Shown here: positions 37,779-46,199 of the stretch, one piece after another
Numbering within the stretch: the stretch's first letter is position 1
Layout of the letters: each line of letters starts with the position of its first letter
Source of the DNA: Bythopirellula goksoeyrii
GTDB taxonomy: Bacteria > Planctomycetota > Planctomycetia > Pirellulales > Lacipirellulaceae
Assembly: GCF_008065115.1 (NCBI RefSeq)
Contig: NZ_CP042913.1
Location: 1,772,338 to 1,836,337 of the forward strand
DNA length: 64,000 nt
Reading direction: 5' to 3'
The notes under the pieces: generated by a model
Database searches by the model: none
What the model was told of the DNA's origin: nothing
Seen by the model: the letters and a program-made list of their open reading frames with translations, nothing else
Program-made: the position numbers and the translations under genes

Positions 37779-38996
37779 TCATAATTCTGCCAGCGCTTCT
37801 TCCGTAGCCGCTTCGGCAATATCGAGCGTGAACTCGGCATCGAATTCCACGTCATCGCTGGTGGCAACCTCAACGTCGAAATCTTCTGACCAGGCAAATG
37901 GACTTTCATCTGCGGGGCAATCGCCGAAGCTGATCCCCAGCGCCCGGGCGGCTTGGACCGCGGAGCCATCATGCTCGACGGTGCGGAGTTTGTTCACAGC
38001 TTGGATGATTGGCACGCTCTCGATCTCAGGCGGATGATAACAGACCATCTCACCAAGTCTTCCCTGGACGATCAGCCGGACGGCGTGTGCGCCGTACTGG
38101 GTGGCCAGCACCCGATCGAATGTGGTGGGCGCCCCGCCGCGTTGCAGATGTCCGAGTACCGAAACGCGGACCTCCCGATGGAGTCGTCTTTCAATCTCCG
38201 TAGCGACTATTTGGCCGATGCCACCTAGCTTGGCTTGAGCTCCTGATTTTTCTTCACCAACCAAACCCCCTTCGGGCAGTTCTGCCCCTTCGGCAACCAC
38301 AACCAACGAAAACCGCTTGCCGTGGCTCTCGCGGTCGAGGATCTTGTGGCAGACGTTTTCATAGGTCCAACCGATTTCAGGCAGGAGGATCACATCTCCG
38401 CCGCCGGCAATACCTGCATGCAGCGCGATCCAGCCCGCATGGCGACCCATCAGTTCGATTACCATGATCCGCTCATGACTAGCGGCTGTGGTGTGCAGAC
38501 GATCCAAGGCATTGGTGGCACACTCCACGGCGCTGTCGAAACCAAAGGTAAACGCCGTTGCTGAGAGATCGTTGTCGATCGTCTTGGGGACGCCCACCAC
38601 GGGAATCCCATATTCGTGAAACTGTTGGGCAACAGCTAGTGAACCATCGCCACCGATGCAAACCAGTCCAGCGATGTTGAGTTGGTCAATCGTGTGTTTC
38701 ACACCGGCTAGCAGTTCAGGATCGATTTCTACGCGATCTGCCACGCCTACAGTCGCCGCAAAGCGGCCCTTGTTCGTGGAACCGAGGATGGTGCCCCCCT
38801 GATTGAGAATGCCTGACGTGTTCTTATGTGTGAGGGTAATGTAGCGCACGGGATCGTAGAGCCCCTCGTAACCTTTGAGGAAACCGACACAGTCGTAGCC
38901 GAGTTGGCTCGAAGCTTTGACTACCCCTCGAATCACGGCGTTGAGACCGGGGCAATCGCCACCACTAGTTAGGATTCCTATGCGCTTGCTCGACAT
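37779..38996 (-). CDS. 6-phosphofructokinase (mixed-signature, PfkA family)
   Basis: Phosphorylates fructose 6-phosphate in glycolysis. The 405-residue product starts at ATG 38996, 8 bases after AGAGGG; an upstream in-frame start at 39026 is less likely. Motifs: TSGGDCPGLNAVIRG, GGDG at 115-118, and PKTIDND at 137-143. Gly at the end of GGDG is typical of ATP-using enzymes, while Lys in PKTIDND is shared with pyrophosphate-using enzymes; this pairing is known from the Streptomyces-type ATP-dependent group. The C-terminal 50 residues are acidic and go beyond the usual 320-residue core. Phosphate donor needs an assay. Confidence 0.88.
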   Translation of the reverse strand: MSSKRIGILTSGGDCPGLNAVIRGVVKASSQLGYDCVGFLKGYEGLYDPVRYITLTHKNTSGILNQGGTILGSTNKGRFAATVGVADRVEIDPELLAGVKHTIDQLNIAGLVCIGGDGSLAVAQQFHEYGIPVVGVPKTIDNDLSATAFTFGFDSAVECATNALDRLHTTAASHERIMVIELMGRHAGWIALHAGIAGGGDVILLPEIGWTYENVCHKILDRESHGKRFSLVVVAEGAELPEGGLVGEEKSGAQAKLGGIGQIVATEIERRLHREVRVSVLGHLQRGGAPTTFDRVLATQYGAHAVRLIVQGRLGEMVCYHPPEIESVPIIQAVNKLRTVEHDGSAVQAARALGISFGDCPADESPFAWSEDFDVEVATSDDVEFDAEFTLDIAEAATEEALAEL

Positions 38997-39067
38997 CAAT
39001 GTTTCCCTCTGAAGACCTTTGGACAAGAGATATTTCTTGGCAAGTATAGGTCGGGAAAGTGTTTTTG

Positions 39068-39129
39068 TAGCCGTGGGCGGAAGCCCATGGTTCTTCTAGA
39101 AGCAAACCATGGGCTTCCGCCCACGGCTA
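39068..39129. repeat. Dispersed inverted repeat, copy 2
   Basis: Two 24-base arms (39068-39091 and 39106-39129) are perfect inverse complements around a 14-base loop. The arm is nearly the same as in the copy at 22747-22809, but the loop is unrelated. It lies between the pfk gene (upstream side) and the GT2 gene. Confidence 0.8.
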
Positions 39130-39170
39130 TTAACTCTCGCTAGTCGTTGCCACCTGAATAATCGCTACGA

Positions 39171-39875
39171 TCAGCCACGCAGGCGGCGCCACGCTAGTGA
39201 GCTCAACATTTTCAGGGCACCAACCATTTCGCGAGAGGAGATTTTTGATTTGCCCAGCTTGCGATCGACAAACGTAATCGGCACTTCGGTAAAAGTGGCC
39301 CCTAAGCGTTTCAGATGCCACAGCACCTCTTCGATGAACGCATAACCAGCGGATTGCAATTCTAGCCAGGGTACTTTGGCTAGCAGTTGGCAATTGTAGA
39401 CTCGATAATTCCCACTGAAGTCGCCTATCGGAATTCCAAGAATCACGCGTGACAAGGAGTTGACCGTGTGGCTCATCATGCGACGGTGCCAGGGCCAACC
39501 TTCGATACTTCCGCCGTCGCAATACCGCGAACCGATGACGACATCGGAGCTCTCCGCGGCTGCGACTAATTCTGTCAGTCGTTCCGGCGGATGGCTCCAG
39601 TCAGCATCCATCGTAATTAAATGGGATGCCCCTCGCTCCACCGCGGTCTGCATCAATAGAGAAAGTGCCGACCCCAGGCCCTGTTTTCCTTCTCGCACGA
39701 TGCAGGTAAACCAGTGATTGTCGTGAGAGAATTCTTGGCACCAAGCCCCGGTGCCATCGGGGGAATTGTCGTCCACGACCAACACGTCCGCAGCAGGAAG
39801 TTCGGTATGGATCCTTGCCACTAGGTGGGGCAGGTTATCCAGCTCATTGTATGTTGCCAGGCCAACAAGCAGCAA
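39171..39875 (-). CDS. GT2 glycosyltransferase, polyprenol-phosphate mannosyltransferase-like
   Basis: The 234-residue product is a DPM1-like family 2 glycosyltransferase without membrane helices. Sugar-nucleotide motifs: GLATYNELDNLPHLVARI at the start, VLVVDDNSPDGTGAW, the metal-binding ITMDADWSHPPE, and SGYAFIEE-like QSAGYAFIEEVLWHLKRLG. Such enzymes make polyprenyl-phosphate sugar donors for envelope glycans. It lies 19 bases after the ExeA-like ATPase gene on the same strand, so the two are probably co-transcribed. The sugar cannot be told from sequence alone. Confidence 0.85.
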   Translation of the reverse strand: MLLVGLATYNELDNLPHLVARIHTELPAADVLVVDDNSPDGTGAWCQEFSHDNHWFTCIVREGKQGLGSALSLLMQTAVERGASHLITMDADWSHPPERLTELVAAAESSDVVIGSRYCDGGSIEGWPWHRRMMSHTVNSLSRVILGIPIGDFSGNYRVYNCQLLAKVPWLELQSAGYAFIEEVLWHLKRLGATFTEVPITFVDRKLGKSKISSREMVGALKMLSSLAWRRLRG

Positions 39876-39894
39876 TTATGTGTGACCTTTGCTT

Positions 39895-41412
39895 CTAAGC
39901 GAACCGCTGTGGAGTGCTTGCCGTTTCCAAGCTGCTGAATAGCTGTCGAAATCGTTTGCTGGAAACAACTGTTGGACCGGAAGTCACTTCGTCTTCGATT
40001 ACCAGGATTTCGCCTGGGGTCATATTCGCAGCAGCTTCGATCCGAGAGGACGTCATAGAGAGTGGCTCTTCCAGGTCAAGGCCTAGTTCTGGTTCCTCAT
40101 CAAGAATCGCAAGTTCAAGCTCATCCTCATCAGATGTGAGTAGCTCTGGCTTTGGCGTGGACTGAATGACCGTAGCAGGCTTCTCGCAATTCTTTAGCTG
40201 TTGGGCAAAGGCCGTATCGAGCCGATTGATTACGCGTGGTGCTGTGGTAAGCACATTGGTTTCAAAGTCCAGATACTGATCGATGACCACTTCTTCAGAT
40301 TGGAAGCTCTGTTGAAAAGGATTTCTAGAAGCAACTCGTTCCAGTTTCTGTTCGGGAGCTCTGTTGGCAACCTCGAGTCCAGCAAATTGTTGGAGCAATT
40401 GATCTTCGCTTATGTCGGCTGATGACAAAGGCTCAAAGTAAGATTCTTCTATTTGTTCAGGAGTACTAGGATTGCGAGTATTGATTGGAAGTAGTGATGG
40501 CTCGTCATTCGAGTCCTCATCCACTAACTCATCATCCAAAGTCAGCTCGCCATACTCCACCTCTACCCCTACCGGTTCGGCGTTTTGCAAATTCCATGGA
40601 GCTGGCAACTGCTGAATCTCAGACCAGGCCTGCTGGACAATGGCACCATCAATGGGAGTGTAGCCAGTCTCGTCCGCCAACCACACCAATTGATCTCCCA
40701 GCTGATTCACAAGCCGGGGCACCCCGTCAGTTGCGGAAAAGATTGCTTCGAGTCCATCCTGGGCAAAGAAGTCGCTCTGTATTCCTGCCGCCGATACTTG
40801 AGCTCGGAGGTACTGAAAGGTTTCCTCGCGTCCAAACGCTGCCAAGTAGCAGCGTTGTGAAATTCTTTGGCTGAACGCATCGAGCTCCGGTTCGGCAAAC
40901 CGTTCTTCAAGTGCCGGCTTCCCTGAGAGTACCAAGCTTACCAGAATTCGCCCATTCGCCGCGATGTTGGTCAGTGCTCGCAACTCCTCAAGTAATCGCG
41001 TCGGTAGCGAATCCGCCTCATCGACCAATAGCAGCAAGCGACGTGGCTCCTCATCACGGGGCCGCAAGTGGCTCAGCAACGAGAGACGTAATTCCCCCTC
41101 ATCGGCCCCACGATAGGGGAGTCCCAATTGAAAGAGGATCGACTGCTGTAATGCACGACGTGTGCAAAGCTGCGCGCCAGCTAAGAGGACCGTGCTAAGC
41201 TTGCCATAATACTGTCTCGCCAACACCTCTAGCAGCATCGACTTCCCCGTACCTGTGCCGCCGATCACCAAAGCAGTTCCCTCTCCACGTTCTATTGAAC
41301 GAGAGATCCGGAGTCGAGCTTCTTCCACTGTGTGCGCCGGGAAGTAGCGATCCGGATCGGGCGCCGCAAGAAAGGCACGCCGCGAAGTACTTGTGGGGGA
41401 ACTGTCTTCCAT
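39895..41412 (-). CDS. ExeA/GspA-like AAA ATPase
   Basis: The first 270 residues of this 505-residue protein are an AAA (ExeA/GspA-type) ATPase: VIGGTGTGKSMLLEVLARQ (Walker A), LLLLVDEADSLPTRLL (Walker B) and LSGKPALEERF. The remaining 235 residues are acidic, low-complexity and probably disordered (VEYGELTLDDELVDEDSND and several Glu/Asp blocks). ExeA/GspA proteins help place the type II secretin in the cell wall of some bacteria, so this gene may serve the pseudopilin machine at 2-14 kb. ATG 41412 is preferred to the longer frame at 41469. It is the first gene before the GT2 gene. Confidence 0.82.
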   Translation of the reverse strand: MEDSSPTSTSRRAFLAAPDPDRYFPAHTVEEARLRISRSIERGEGTALVIGGTGTGKSMLLEVLARQYYGKLSTVLLAGAQLCTRRALQQSILFQLGLPYRGADEGELRLSLLSHLRPRDEEPRRLLLLVDEADSLPTRLLEELRALTNIAANGRILVSLVLSGKPALEERFAEPELDAFSQRISQRCYLAAFGREETFQYLRAQVSAAGIQSDFFAQDGLEAIFSATDGVPRLVNQLGDQLVWLADETGYTPIDGAIVQQAWSEIQQLPAPWNLQNAEPVGVEVEYGELTLDDELVDEDSNDEPSLLPINTRNPSTPEQIEESYFEPLSSADISEDQLLQQFAGLEVANRAPEQKLERVASRNPFQQSFQSEEVVIDQYLDFETNVLTTAPRVINRLDTAFAQQLKNCEKPATVIQSTPKPELLTSDEDELELAILDEEPELGLDLEEPLSMTSSRIEAAANMTPGEILVIEDEVTSGPTVVSSKRFRQLFSSLETASTPQRFA

Positions 41413-41636
41413 GGTGCACGATTCCTGGAATGGGTGGCTACAATGCTTCCCCTGGAGAACGGGAGGCATCCATTAATCTAGCGGGGCAAGGGTACTCAAG
41501 GACTAGCATCGGCAATCCCCGACGGCTCGCTCCACTCAGGCGTCTCGAAACAAGACTGCTTGACCTCACTATTTTCTCACGCACAATGCATAATCCTCAA
41601 TGTCTTGCTGAGACTCACCTTCGCGCTGATCAGGTT

Positions 41637-42317
41637 ATGTTACGAATTAAAATATGTGGAATCACGAGCACTGCAGATGCCCGCGCGGCAGTCGAGGCCG
41701 GGGCCGACGCTATTGGTCTGAATTTCTATCGTGGCAGCAAACGATATGTGACTCCTGAGAAGGCGCAAGATATTGTGTCAGATCTAGCAGCGTCGGTTGC
41801 CAAAGTTGGAGTCTTCGTAAACAGCTCAGTAAGCGAAGTCAACCAGATTGCTCAGAGCGTCGGCCTCGACTGGGTACAGCTCCACGGCGACGAGCCTCCC
41901 GAATTCTTGAGTCAGGTTTCTTCGGAGAAACATATTCTGCGTGTCTATCGCTTGGAGTCATCTGAACTCACTCCTGTGACTACGGACTTGGCTGCTTGCC
42001 AAGTATCAGGTCGAATGCCAGATGCGATTCTTGTTGATTCGGTGGTTCCTGGAGAATATGGTGGTACGGGAAAAAAGGGCTCCGTTATCCACTTCAAGCG
42101 TGACCGGATTAGGAGCCAAGATCTCTTATTCTCTATGCCGGTCCTTTTGGCAGGAGGTCTTACTCCTGAGAACGTTGGAGAAGCAATTCGCGATTCCTGT
42201 CCCGAAGGCGTGGATGTTGCTAGCGGAGTCGAGTCCTCCCCCGGGGTCAAAGACCCTGAATTGGTCAAACGCTTCGTTGCCGAGGCCCAATACGCGCTTG
42301 AGCAACTCAAACGTTAG
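41637..42317 (+). CDS. trpF: Phosphoribosylanthranilate isomerase
   Basis: Third step of tryptophan synthesis: converts phosphoribosylanthranilate to the carboxyphenylamino-deoxyribulose phosphate. The 226-residue product begins MLRIKICGITSTADARAAVEAGADAIG with the catalytic Cys in KICGIT, then VGVFVNSS, DWVQLHGDEPP, the catalytic Asp in ILVDSVVPGEYGGTG and LLAGGLTPENV. ATG 41637 matches the family start; the longer open frame from 41295 overlaps the divergent ATPase gene. No other trp gene is nearby. Confidence 0.93.
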   Translation: MLRIKICGITSTADARAAVEAGADAIGLNFYRGSKRYVTPEKAQDIVSDLAASVAKVGVFVNSSVSEVNQIAQSVGLDWVQLHGDEPPEFLSQVSSEKHILRVYRLESSELTPVTTDLAACQVSGRMPDAILVDSVVPGEYGGTGKKGSVIHFKRDRIRSQDLLFSMPVLLAGGLTPENVGEAIRDSCPEGVDVASGVESSPGVKDPELVKRFVAEAQYALEQLKR

Positions 42318-42521
42318 CTGCGGTGCGGAGGCCCAGCGAAGCAGATCGCTTCCGGAAAGCCATTAGTTTTCTAGGTCATTCTGCCCTCCGCCTTGCCAGT
42401 TGACCCCTCTATTAGGTACACTCATTATTTCCGTTAAAGTCTGCAAAATCGGCCGGTTCCTTACCTATCGAAGATCGAACCCACGCCCCTTCAATTCATT
42501 ATTCCTCAGGAGTCCCCCATC

Positions 42522-43877
42522 GTGGCGCAAGTAGAAACCAAGCTTCCCTACAAAGTATTAGAATGTTCACCCGCAGAGTTTGATCGACTCGCTGCTTGGG
42601 GTCGTAAAGAAATCGAATTGGCCGAGAACGAGATGCCGGGCTTGATGGCCCTGCGTGAGAAGCATGGTGCTTCCAAACCGCTCAAGGGAGCGCGCATCGC
42701 CGGTTGCCTTCACATGACCATTCAGACGGCTGTGCTGATTGAAACTCTCATCGAGCTTGGTGCGGAAGTGACTTGGAGCAGTTGCAACATTTTCTCGACA
42801 CAGGATCACGCCGCTTGTGCGATGGCCCAGGCTGGTATCCCTGTCTACGCCTGGAAAGGAATGAGCGAAGAAGAGTTCGATTGGTGCATCGAGCAATCAC
42901 TTTTCTTCCCCTCGGGAAAGCCCTTGAATCTGATTCTCGACGACGGCGGCGATCTCACCGCCATGGTCCACAACAAGTATCCCGAACTCATGGGCGATCT
43001 CCGGGGCCTCTCAGAGGAAACGACCACCGGCGTCCATCGGCTCTATCAAATGCACGAGCGGGGTGAGCTGAAGGTTCCAGCCATCAACGTGAACGACTCG
43101 GTCACCAAGAGCAAGTTTGACAATCTCTATGGCTGCCGTGAATCACTCGCCGACGGCATCAAACGTGCGACCGACGTGATGATCGCGGGCAAGGTCGTTG
43201 TGATCGCCGGCTATGGCGACGTCGGCAAGGGGTGTGCCCACTCGATGAGTGCCTTGGGTGCCCGCGTGATTCTTACCGAAATCGATCCGATCCTCGCCTT
43301 GCAAGCTGCGATGGAAGGCTATGAGATCACGACCATGGAAGAGGCTGTACCTCAGGGGGACATCTTCGTCACCACTACGGGCTGCCGCGACATCCTCACC
43401 AGCGAGCACTTGAGCCGCATGAAGAACGACGCGATCGTCTGCAACATCGGCCACTTCGATCTGGAGATCGACATGGCATGGCTCAACGGCGAAGTGAAGG
43501 CAGGCCGGGCCACTAGGGACCGCATCAAGCCTGCCGAGGTGGGTGCCGTCGACAAGTACACTTTCAATGACTCCGGGAGTTCGATCCTAATCTTGGCCGA
43601 AGGCCGGCTGGTAAACCTAGGCTGTGCGACAGGTCATCCCTCGTTTGTAATGAGCAATTCCTTCACCAACCAGGTCCTGGCCCAGTTGGCACTCTGGCAG
43701 GATACCGACAAGTACCCACTGGGGGTTCATGTCCTGCCGAAGAAGCTCGACGAAGAAGTTGCCCGTCTCCACCTCGAGAAACTCGGTGTGAAGCTCACCA
43801 AGCTGACTCAGAAGCAGTCAGACTACATTGGTGTGCCCATCGAGGGGCCATATAAGCCGGAGTACTATCGGTACTAG
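42522..43877 (+). CDS. ahcY: Adenosylhomocysteinase
   Basis: Splits S-adenosylhomocysteine to adenosine and homocysteine in the methyl cycle, using NAD+. The 451-residue product has the family signatures [34 protein letters not shown] and the NAD loop [17 protein letters not shown], and ends KPEYYRY. The start is GTG 42522 with AGGAG 10 bases before it. A perfect palindrome follows 26 bases after the stop. I searched the 204-base upstream gap for an SAH riboswitch and did not recognise one. Confidence 0.96.
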   Translation: MAQVETKLPYKVLECSPAEFDRLAAWGRKEIELAENEMPGLMALREKHGASKPLKGARIAGCLHMTIQTAVLIETLIELGAEVTWSSCNIFSTQDHAACAMAQAGIPVYAWKGMSEEEFDWCIEQSLFFPSGKPLNLILDDGGDLTAMVHNKYPELMGDLRGLSEETTTGVHRLYQMHERGELKVPAINVNDSVTKSKFDNLYGCRESLADGIKRATDVMIAGKVVVIAGYGDVGKGCAHSMSALGARVILTEIDPILALQAAMEGYEITTMEEAVPQGDIFVTTTGCRDILTSEHLSRMKNDAIVCNIGHFDLEIDMAWLNGEVKAGRATRDRIKPAEVGAVDKYTFNDSGSSILILAEGRLVNLGCATGHPSFVMSNSFTNQVLAQLALWQDTDKYPLGVHVLPKKLDEEVARLHLEKLGVKLTKLTQKQSDYIGVPIEGPYKPEYYRY

Positions 43878-43903
43878 GCTGTTGAGAAATCTTAAGACAT
43901 TTC

Positions 43904-43933
43904 AACGCCCGGGGATTGCAATCCCCGGGCGTT
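43904..43933. repeat. Perfect 30-base palindrome, copy 2
   Basis: Perfect palindrome with half-site AACGCCCGGGGATTG, between ahcY and the convergent small-gene pair. It is the same as the copy at 27191-27222 except that base 8 (C to G) and its pairing partner base 23 (G to C) have both changed, keeping the fold. The flank TTCAACG is also shared. Possible terminator for both sides. Confidence 0.88.
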
Positions 43934-43941
43934 ACTCATTC

Positions 43942-44187
43942 TCAACTCGCTGCAAAAGCTTCGTTTTCGATTTCGACATGCAAAACATTCAGACCGCCCT
44001 GCTTTGCTTGGGCCAAAGCCTCCCGCACGAGTTCGGTTAGTTCTCCCTCTCGATCACATATCCACACGGCTGCTCGGTTGCTTCGTATGGTTAGCTCAGA
44101 GTCATCGAAGCCTGCCTCGAAGACTCTGTTTGCCAGTGAGTCCTCTAGTTCGCGTTCCTTTAAGACCAAGTAGAATTCAGGTGTCAT
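43942..44187 (-). CDS. Small protein, possible antitoxin of a toxin-antitoxin pair
   Basis: About 81 residues from ATG 44187. Its start overlaps the end of the upstream gene by 11 bases (ATGACACCTGA). Features: MTPEFYLVLKERELEDSL, FEAGFDDSELTIRSNRAAVW, and a helical C-terminus (LVREALAQAKQGGL). I recall similar small proteins (FEAGCDD-like motif) encoded next to a HicA-like partner, but no experimentally named family can be assigned with certainty. The overlap points to translational coupling. It is called a possible antitoxin from context only. An upstream start at 44211 is also possible. Confidence 0.55.
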   Translation of the reverse strand: MTPEFYLVLKERELEDSLANRVFEAGFDDSELTIRSNRAAVWICDREGELTELVREALAQAKQGGLNVLHVEIENEAFAAS

Positions 44188-44401
44188 CGAATAATTCTCC
44201 AGGGCAAGCATTCACTTTTCGGAGGATGCGTTTCGTATGAGCCTCAGGATTGCGAGGTGTTGACCAGACCTGCATTTGACATATGCGATGGCCGAACTGG
44301 CATCGGATTCGACCATATGCATGGCCACGCGACTTTGCAAATGTCCAGCCTTGGTTCTCAGCGTACTTCAAAGCCTCGCGGATATGTTTATTAGGATGCA
44401 T
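44177..44401 (-). CDS. Small basic protein, HicA-like, possible toxin
   Basis: A 74-residue basic protein: HPNKHIREALKYAENQGWTF, KSRGHAYGRIRCQFGHRI and VWSTPRNPEAHTKRILRKV. The pattern of an N-terminal helix ending in GW, a SxGHxxG turn with a central His, and a second helix near the end resembles the HicA/double-stranded-RNA-binding fold of mRNA interferases. No fold prediction was run. It comes first in a two-gene leftward unit and overlaps the second gene by 11 bases, a layout common in type II toxin-antitoxin modules, though toxin-first order is also known. The role is inferred. Confidence 0.55.
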   Translation of the reverse strand: MHPNKHIREALKYAENQGWTFAKSRGHAYGRIRCQFGHRICQMQVWSTPRNPEAHTKRILRKVNACPGELFDDT

Positions 44402-44545
44402 ACTCTATCTGCCAGGCAAGTGGGCTGACACTACTATTATAGCCGCAATTGTCCAATACGGGGAGGGATTTCGACCCGAACCCGATTCGCTTAAACTAGG
44501 CTGCTAGTTTTTCCTTCCCCCCAGCCCCTAGCCCCCTGCCACCCC

Positions 44546-45907
44546 ATGCCCGACATCTCCGCTTTCCACGGTATCCGTTACGACCTCGCTCAAGTAGGTT
44601 CACTCAGCAACGTGATTGCCCCGCCCTATGATGTGATCGATTCCCAGTTGCAGCAGGAGCTTTGCGACAAGCACCCAGCCAACTGTGTGCGGATCATTCT
44701 TGGTCAGGATCAGGAGGGTGATGATGACGACAACAACCGCTATACCCGAGCTGGGCGTACGATGCGCACTTGGCTCCGCGAAGGGATCTTGTTTGCTGAA
44801 GGGGAGCCGGCGATCTACGTCTACCATCAGGTCTTCACCGAAGCGGGGCAGGAGTTCACCCGCCGAGGGTTTATGTGTCGGACGCGCCTGGAGCGGTTTG
44901 GCGAGGGGAATATCTTTCCGCACGAAGAGACCCACGGAGGGGCCAAGGCTGATCGGCTGAAATTGTGGAAGGCCTGCAAGGCGAATTGCAGCCAGATCTT
45001 TGGGCTCTACCCTGACCCCCAGAACATTGCTCAGGAGCTTCTGGAGAAAGCGACCCTAGGAGTTGCCCCTCTAGAAGCAACGGACCATCTCGGCGTGCTG
45101 CATCGCATCTGGCCCGTGACCGACATCGCAACGATCACCGAAGTGACAGCCGCGATGGGTGGGCTTCCCATATACATCGCCGATGGACACCATCGCTATG
45201 AGACGGCTTGCAACTACCGCGATGAATTGGCTTCCGAAATGGAGGCCAAGGGAGAGCAACTAGACCCCGAGCACCCGGCGAACTTTGTGCTGATGATGTG
45301 CGTATCGATGAGCGACCCGGGGATGATTGTGCTCCCCACGCATCGCCTCTTCCGTGGTCTGCCGGCGATGTCGTCGGGTGAACTACGCGAGCGACTAGGA
45401 GATTGCTTTGCCTGCGAAGAATACGGCACAGGACCCGAGCTTGCTCCCACCCTGTGGGAAGATATCGAACTTGACGGCGAGCAGGGAACCATGGCTTTCT
45501 ATACTGCCGAGGACAATACCTGGACCATCGCACGCCTCACGCCTGAGGGCCAACAGAAAATGGCCGAAATCTCTGACGATCATTGTACCGACTGGCAAGG
45601 CCTTGGAGTGAGCCTGTTGCACCGCCTGGTTATGGAACATCTTCTCGACAAGCCAAACTTGCCTGCTCCCAAATACGTCCGTGCCATCGAAGAGGTCGTC
45701 GAGGGGCTACAACATGGCGATTCCGCAGGGCGCGACCACACCGGTCAGCAAGGGACTGGAGGCCGCTTTGAGCTTGCCGCCATGGTGATGCCCGCCACGG
45801 TTGATCACATCCGCGCGATCTCCAACGCCGGTGAGCGGATGCCGGCCAAGAGCACCTATTTCTATCCGAAGCTGCTCAGTGGGCTGCTCTTCAATCCGCT
45901 AGAATGA
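44546..45907 (+). CDS. DUF1015 (SerK/SbnI-like) protein
   Basis: A 453-residue DUF1015 family protein. Typical segments: VIAPPYDVIDSQLQQEL near residue 25, YVYHQVFTEAGQEFTRRGF, the motif PHEETHGGAKADRLKLWKAC near 130, and the conserved IYIADGHHRYETAC near 212 with its Asp/His/Glu cluster. Some members (SerK, SbnI) are kinases that phosphorylate free serine with ADP or ATP. Whether this one does is unknown. It ends just before the parS cluster and parA, though a 290-base gap separates them. Confidence 0.85.
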   Translation: MPDISAFHGIRYDLAQVGSLSNVIAPPYDVIDSQLQQELCDKHPANCVRIILGQDQEGDDDDNNRYTRAGRTMRTWLREGILFAEGEPAIYVYHQVFTEAGQEFTRRGFMCRTRLERFGEGNIFPHEETHGGAKADRLKLWKACKANCSQIFGLYPDPQNIAQELLEKATLGVAPLEATDHLGVLHRIWPVTDIATITEVTAAMGGLPIYIADGHHRYETACNYRDELASEMEAKGEQLDPEHPANFVLMMCVSMSDPGMIVLPTHRLFRGLPAMSSGELRERLGDCFACEEYGTGPELAPTLWEDIELDGEQGTMAFYTAEDNTWTIARLTPEGQQKMAEISDDHCTDWQGLGVSLLHRLVMEHLLDKPNLPAPKYVRAIEEVVEGLQHGDSAGRDHTGQQGTGGRFELAAMVMPATVDHIRAISNAGERMPAKSTYFYPKLLSGLLFNPLE

Positions 45908-45952
45908 ATTCGAAATCGGAATTCGGATTGCGGAATGCGGAATGCGGAATTG
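45908..45952. repeat. GCGGAAT direct repeats
   Basis: Repeats of GCGGAATGCGGAATGCGGAAT within CGAAATCGGAATTCGGATT... in the gap before the parS sites. A related piece (CCATTCCGAATTCCGCACT) lies at about 46162-46180, in opposite orientation, so the two could pair. It resembles a phrase I recall as dispersed between genes in this phylum. Confidence 0.5.
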
Positions 45953-46003
45953 GAGCAGCCTTCGAGCCTTTCGCCTTTCACATTTTCCATTTCGTTTTCT
46001 CGC

Positions 46004-46019
46004 TGTTTCACGTGAAACG
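46004..46019. promoter_or_regulatory. parS site 1 (ParB binding)
   Basis: TGTTTCACGTGAAACG, 15 of 16 matches to the parS consensus TGTTTCACGTGAAACA and with the full GTTTCACGTGAAAC palindrome. It is 195 bases before parA. Confidence 0.95.
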
Positions 46020-46061
46020 GTAGCAGCGAGTCTCACTCTCAAACAGGCTTGGTAATCTGGG

Positions 46062-46077
46062 TGTTTCACGTGAAACG
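46062..46077. promoter_or_regulatory. parS site 2 (ParB binding)
   Basis: TGTTTCACGTGAAACG, the same as site 1 and 58 bases further on. The 14-base core is perfect. Confidence 0.95.
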
Positions 46078-46093
46078 GGCTGACCGGGGCGAT

Positions 46094-46109
46094 TGTTTCA
46101 CGTGAAACC
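46094..46109. promoter_or_regulatory. parS site 3 (ParB binding)
   Basis: TGTTTCACGTGAAACC, again with a perfect core, 32 bases after site 2 and 90 bases before the parA start. Three sites within 106 bases should nucleate ParB spreading. Confidence 0.95.
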
Positions 46110-46199
46110 ACTCCCCTGCCCTGCTCTGGTCGATAACCCAATCTATTAGGTTGCCGTCCCCCCATTCCGAATTCCGCACTCAGAAAACTGCTTTCCATT

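Noticed and set aside
41295-41636. N-terminal extension of trpF
   Set aside because: The extra 114 codons lie over the divergent ATPase gene and its promoter and do not resemble TrpF.
42318-42521. SAH riboswitch before ahcY
   Set aside because: I looked for the conserved core and pseudoknot arms and could not find them; the gap looks unstructured apart from the ribosome site.
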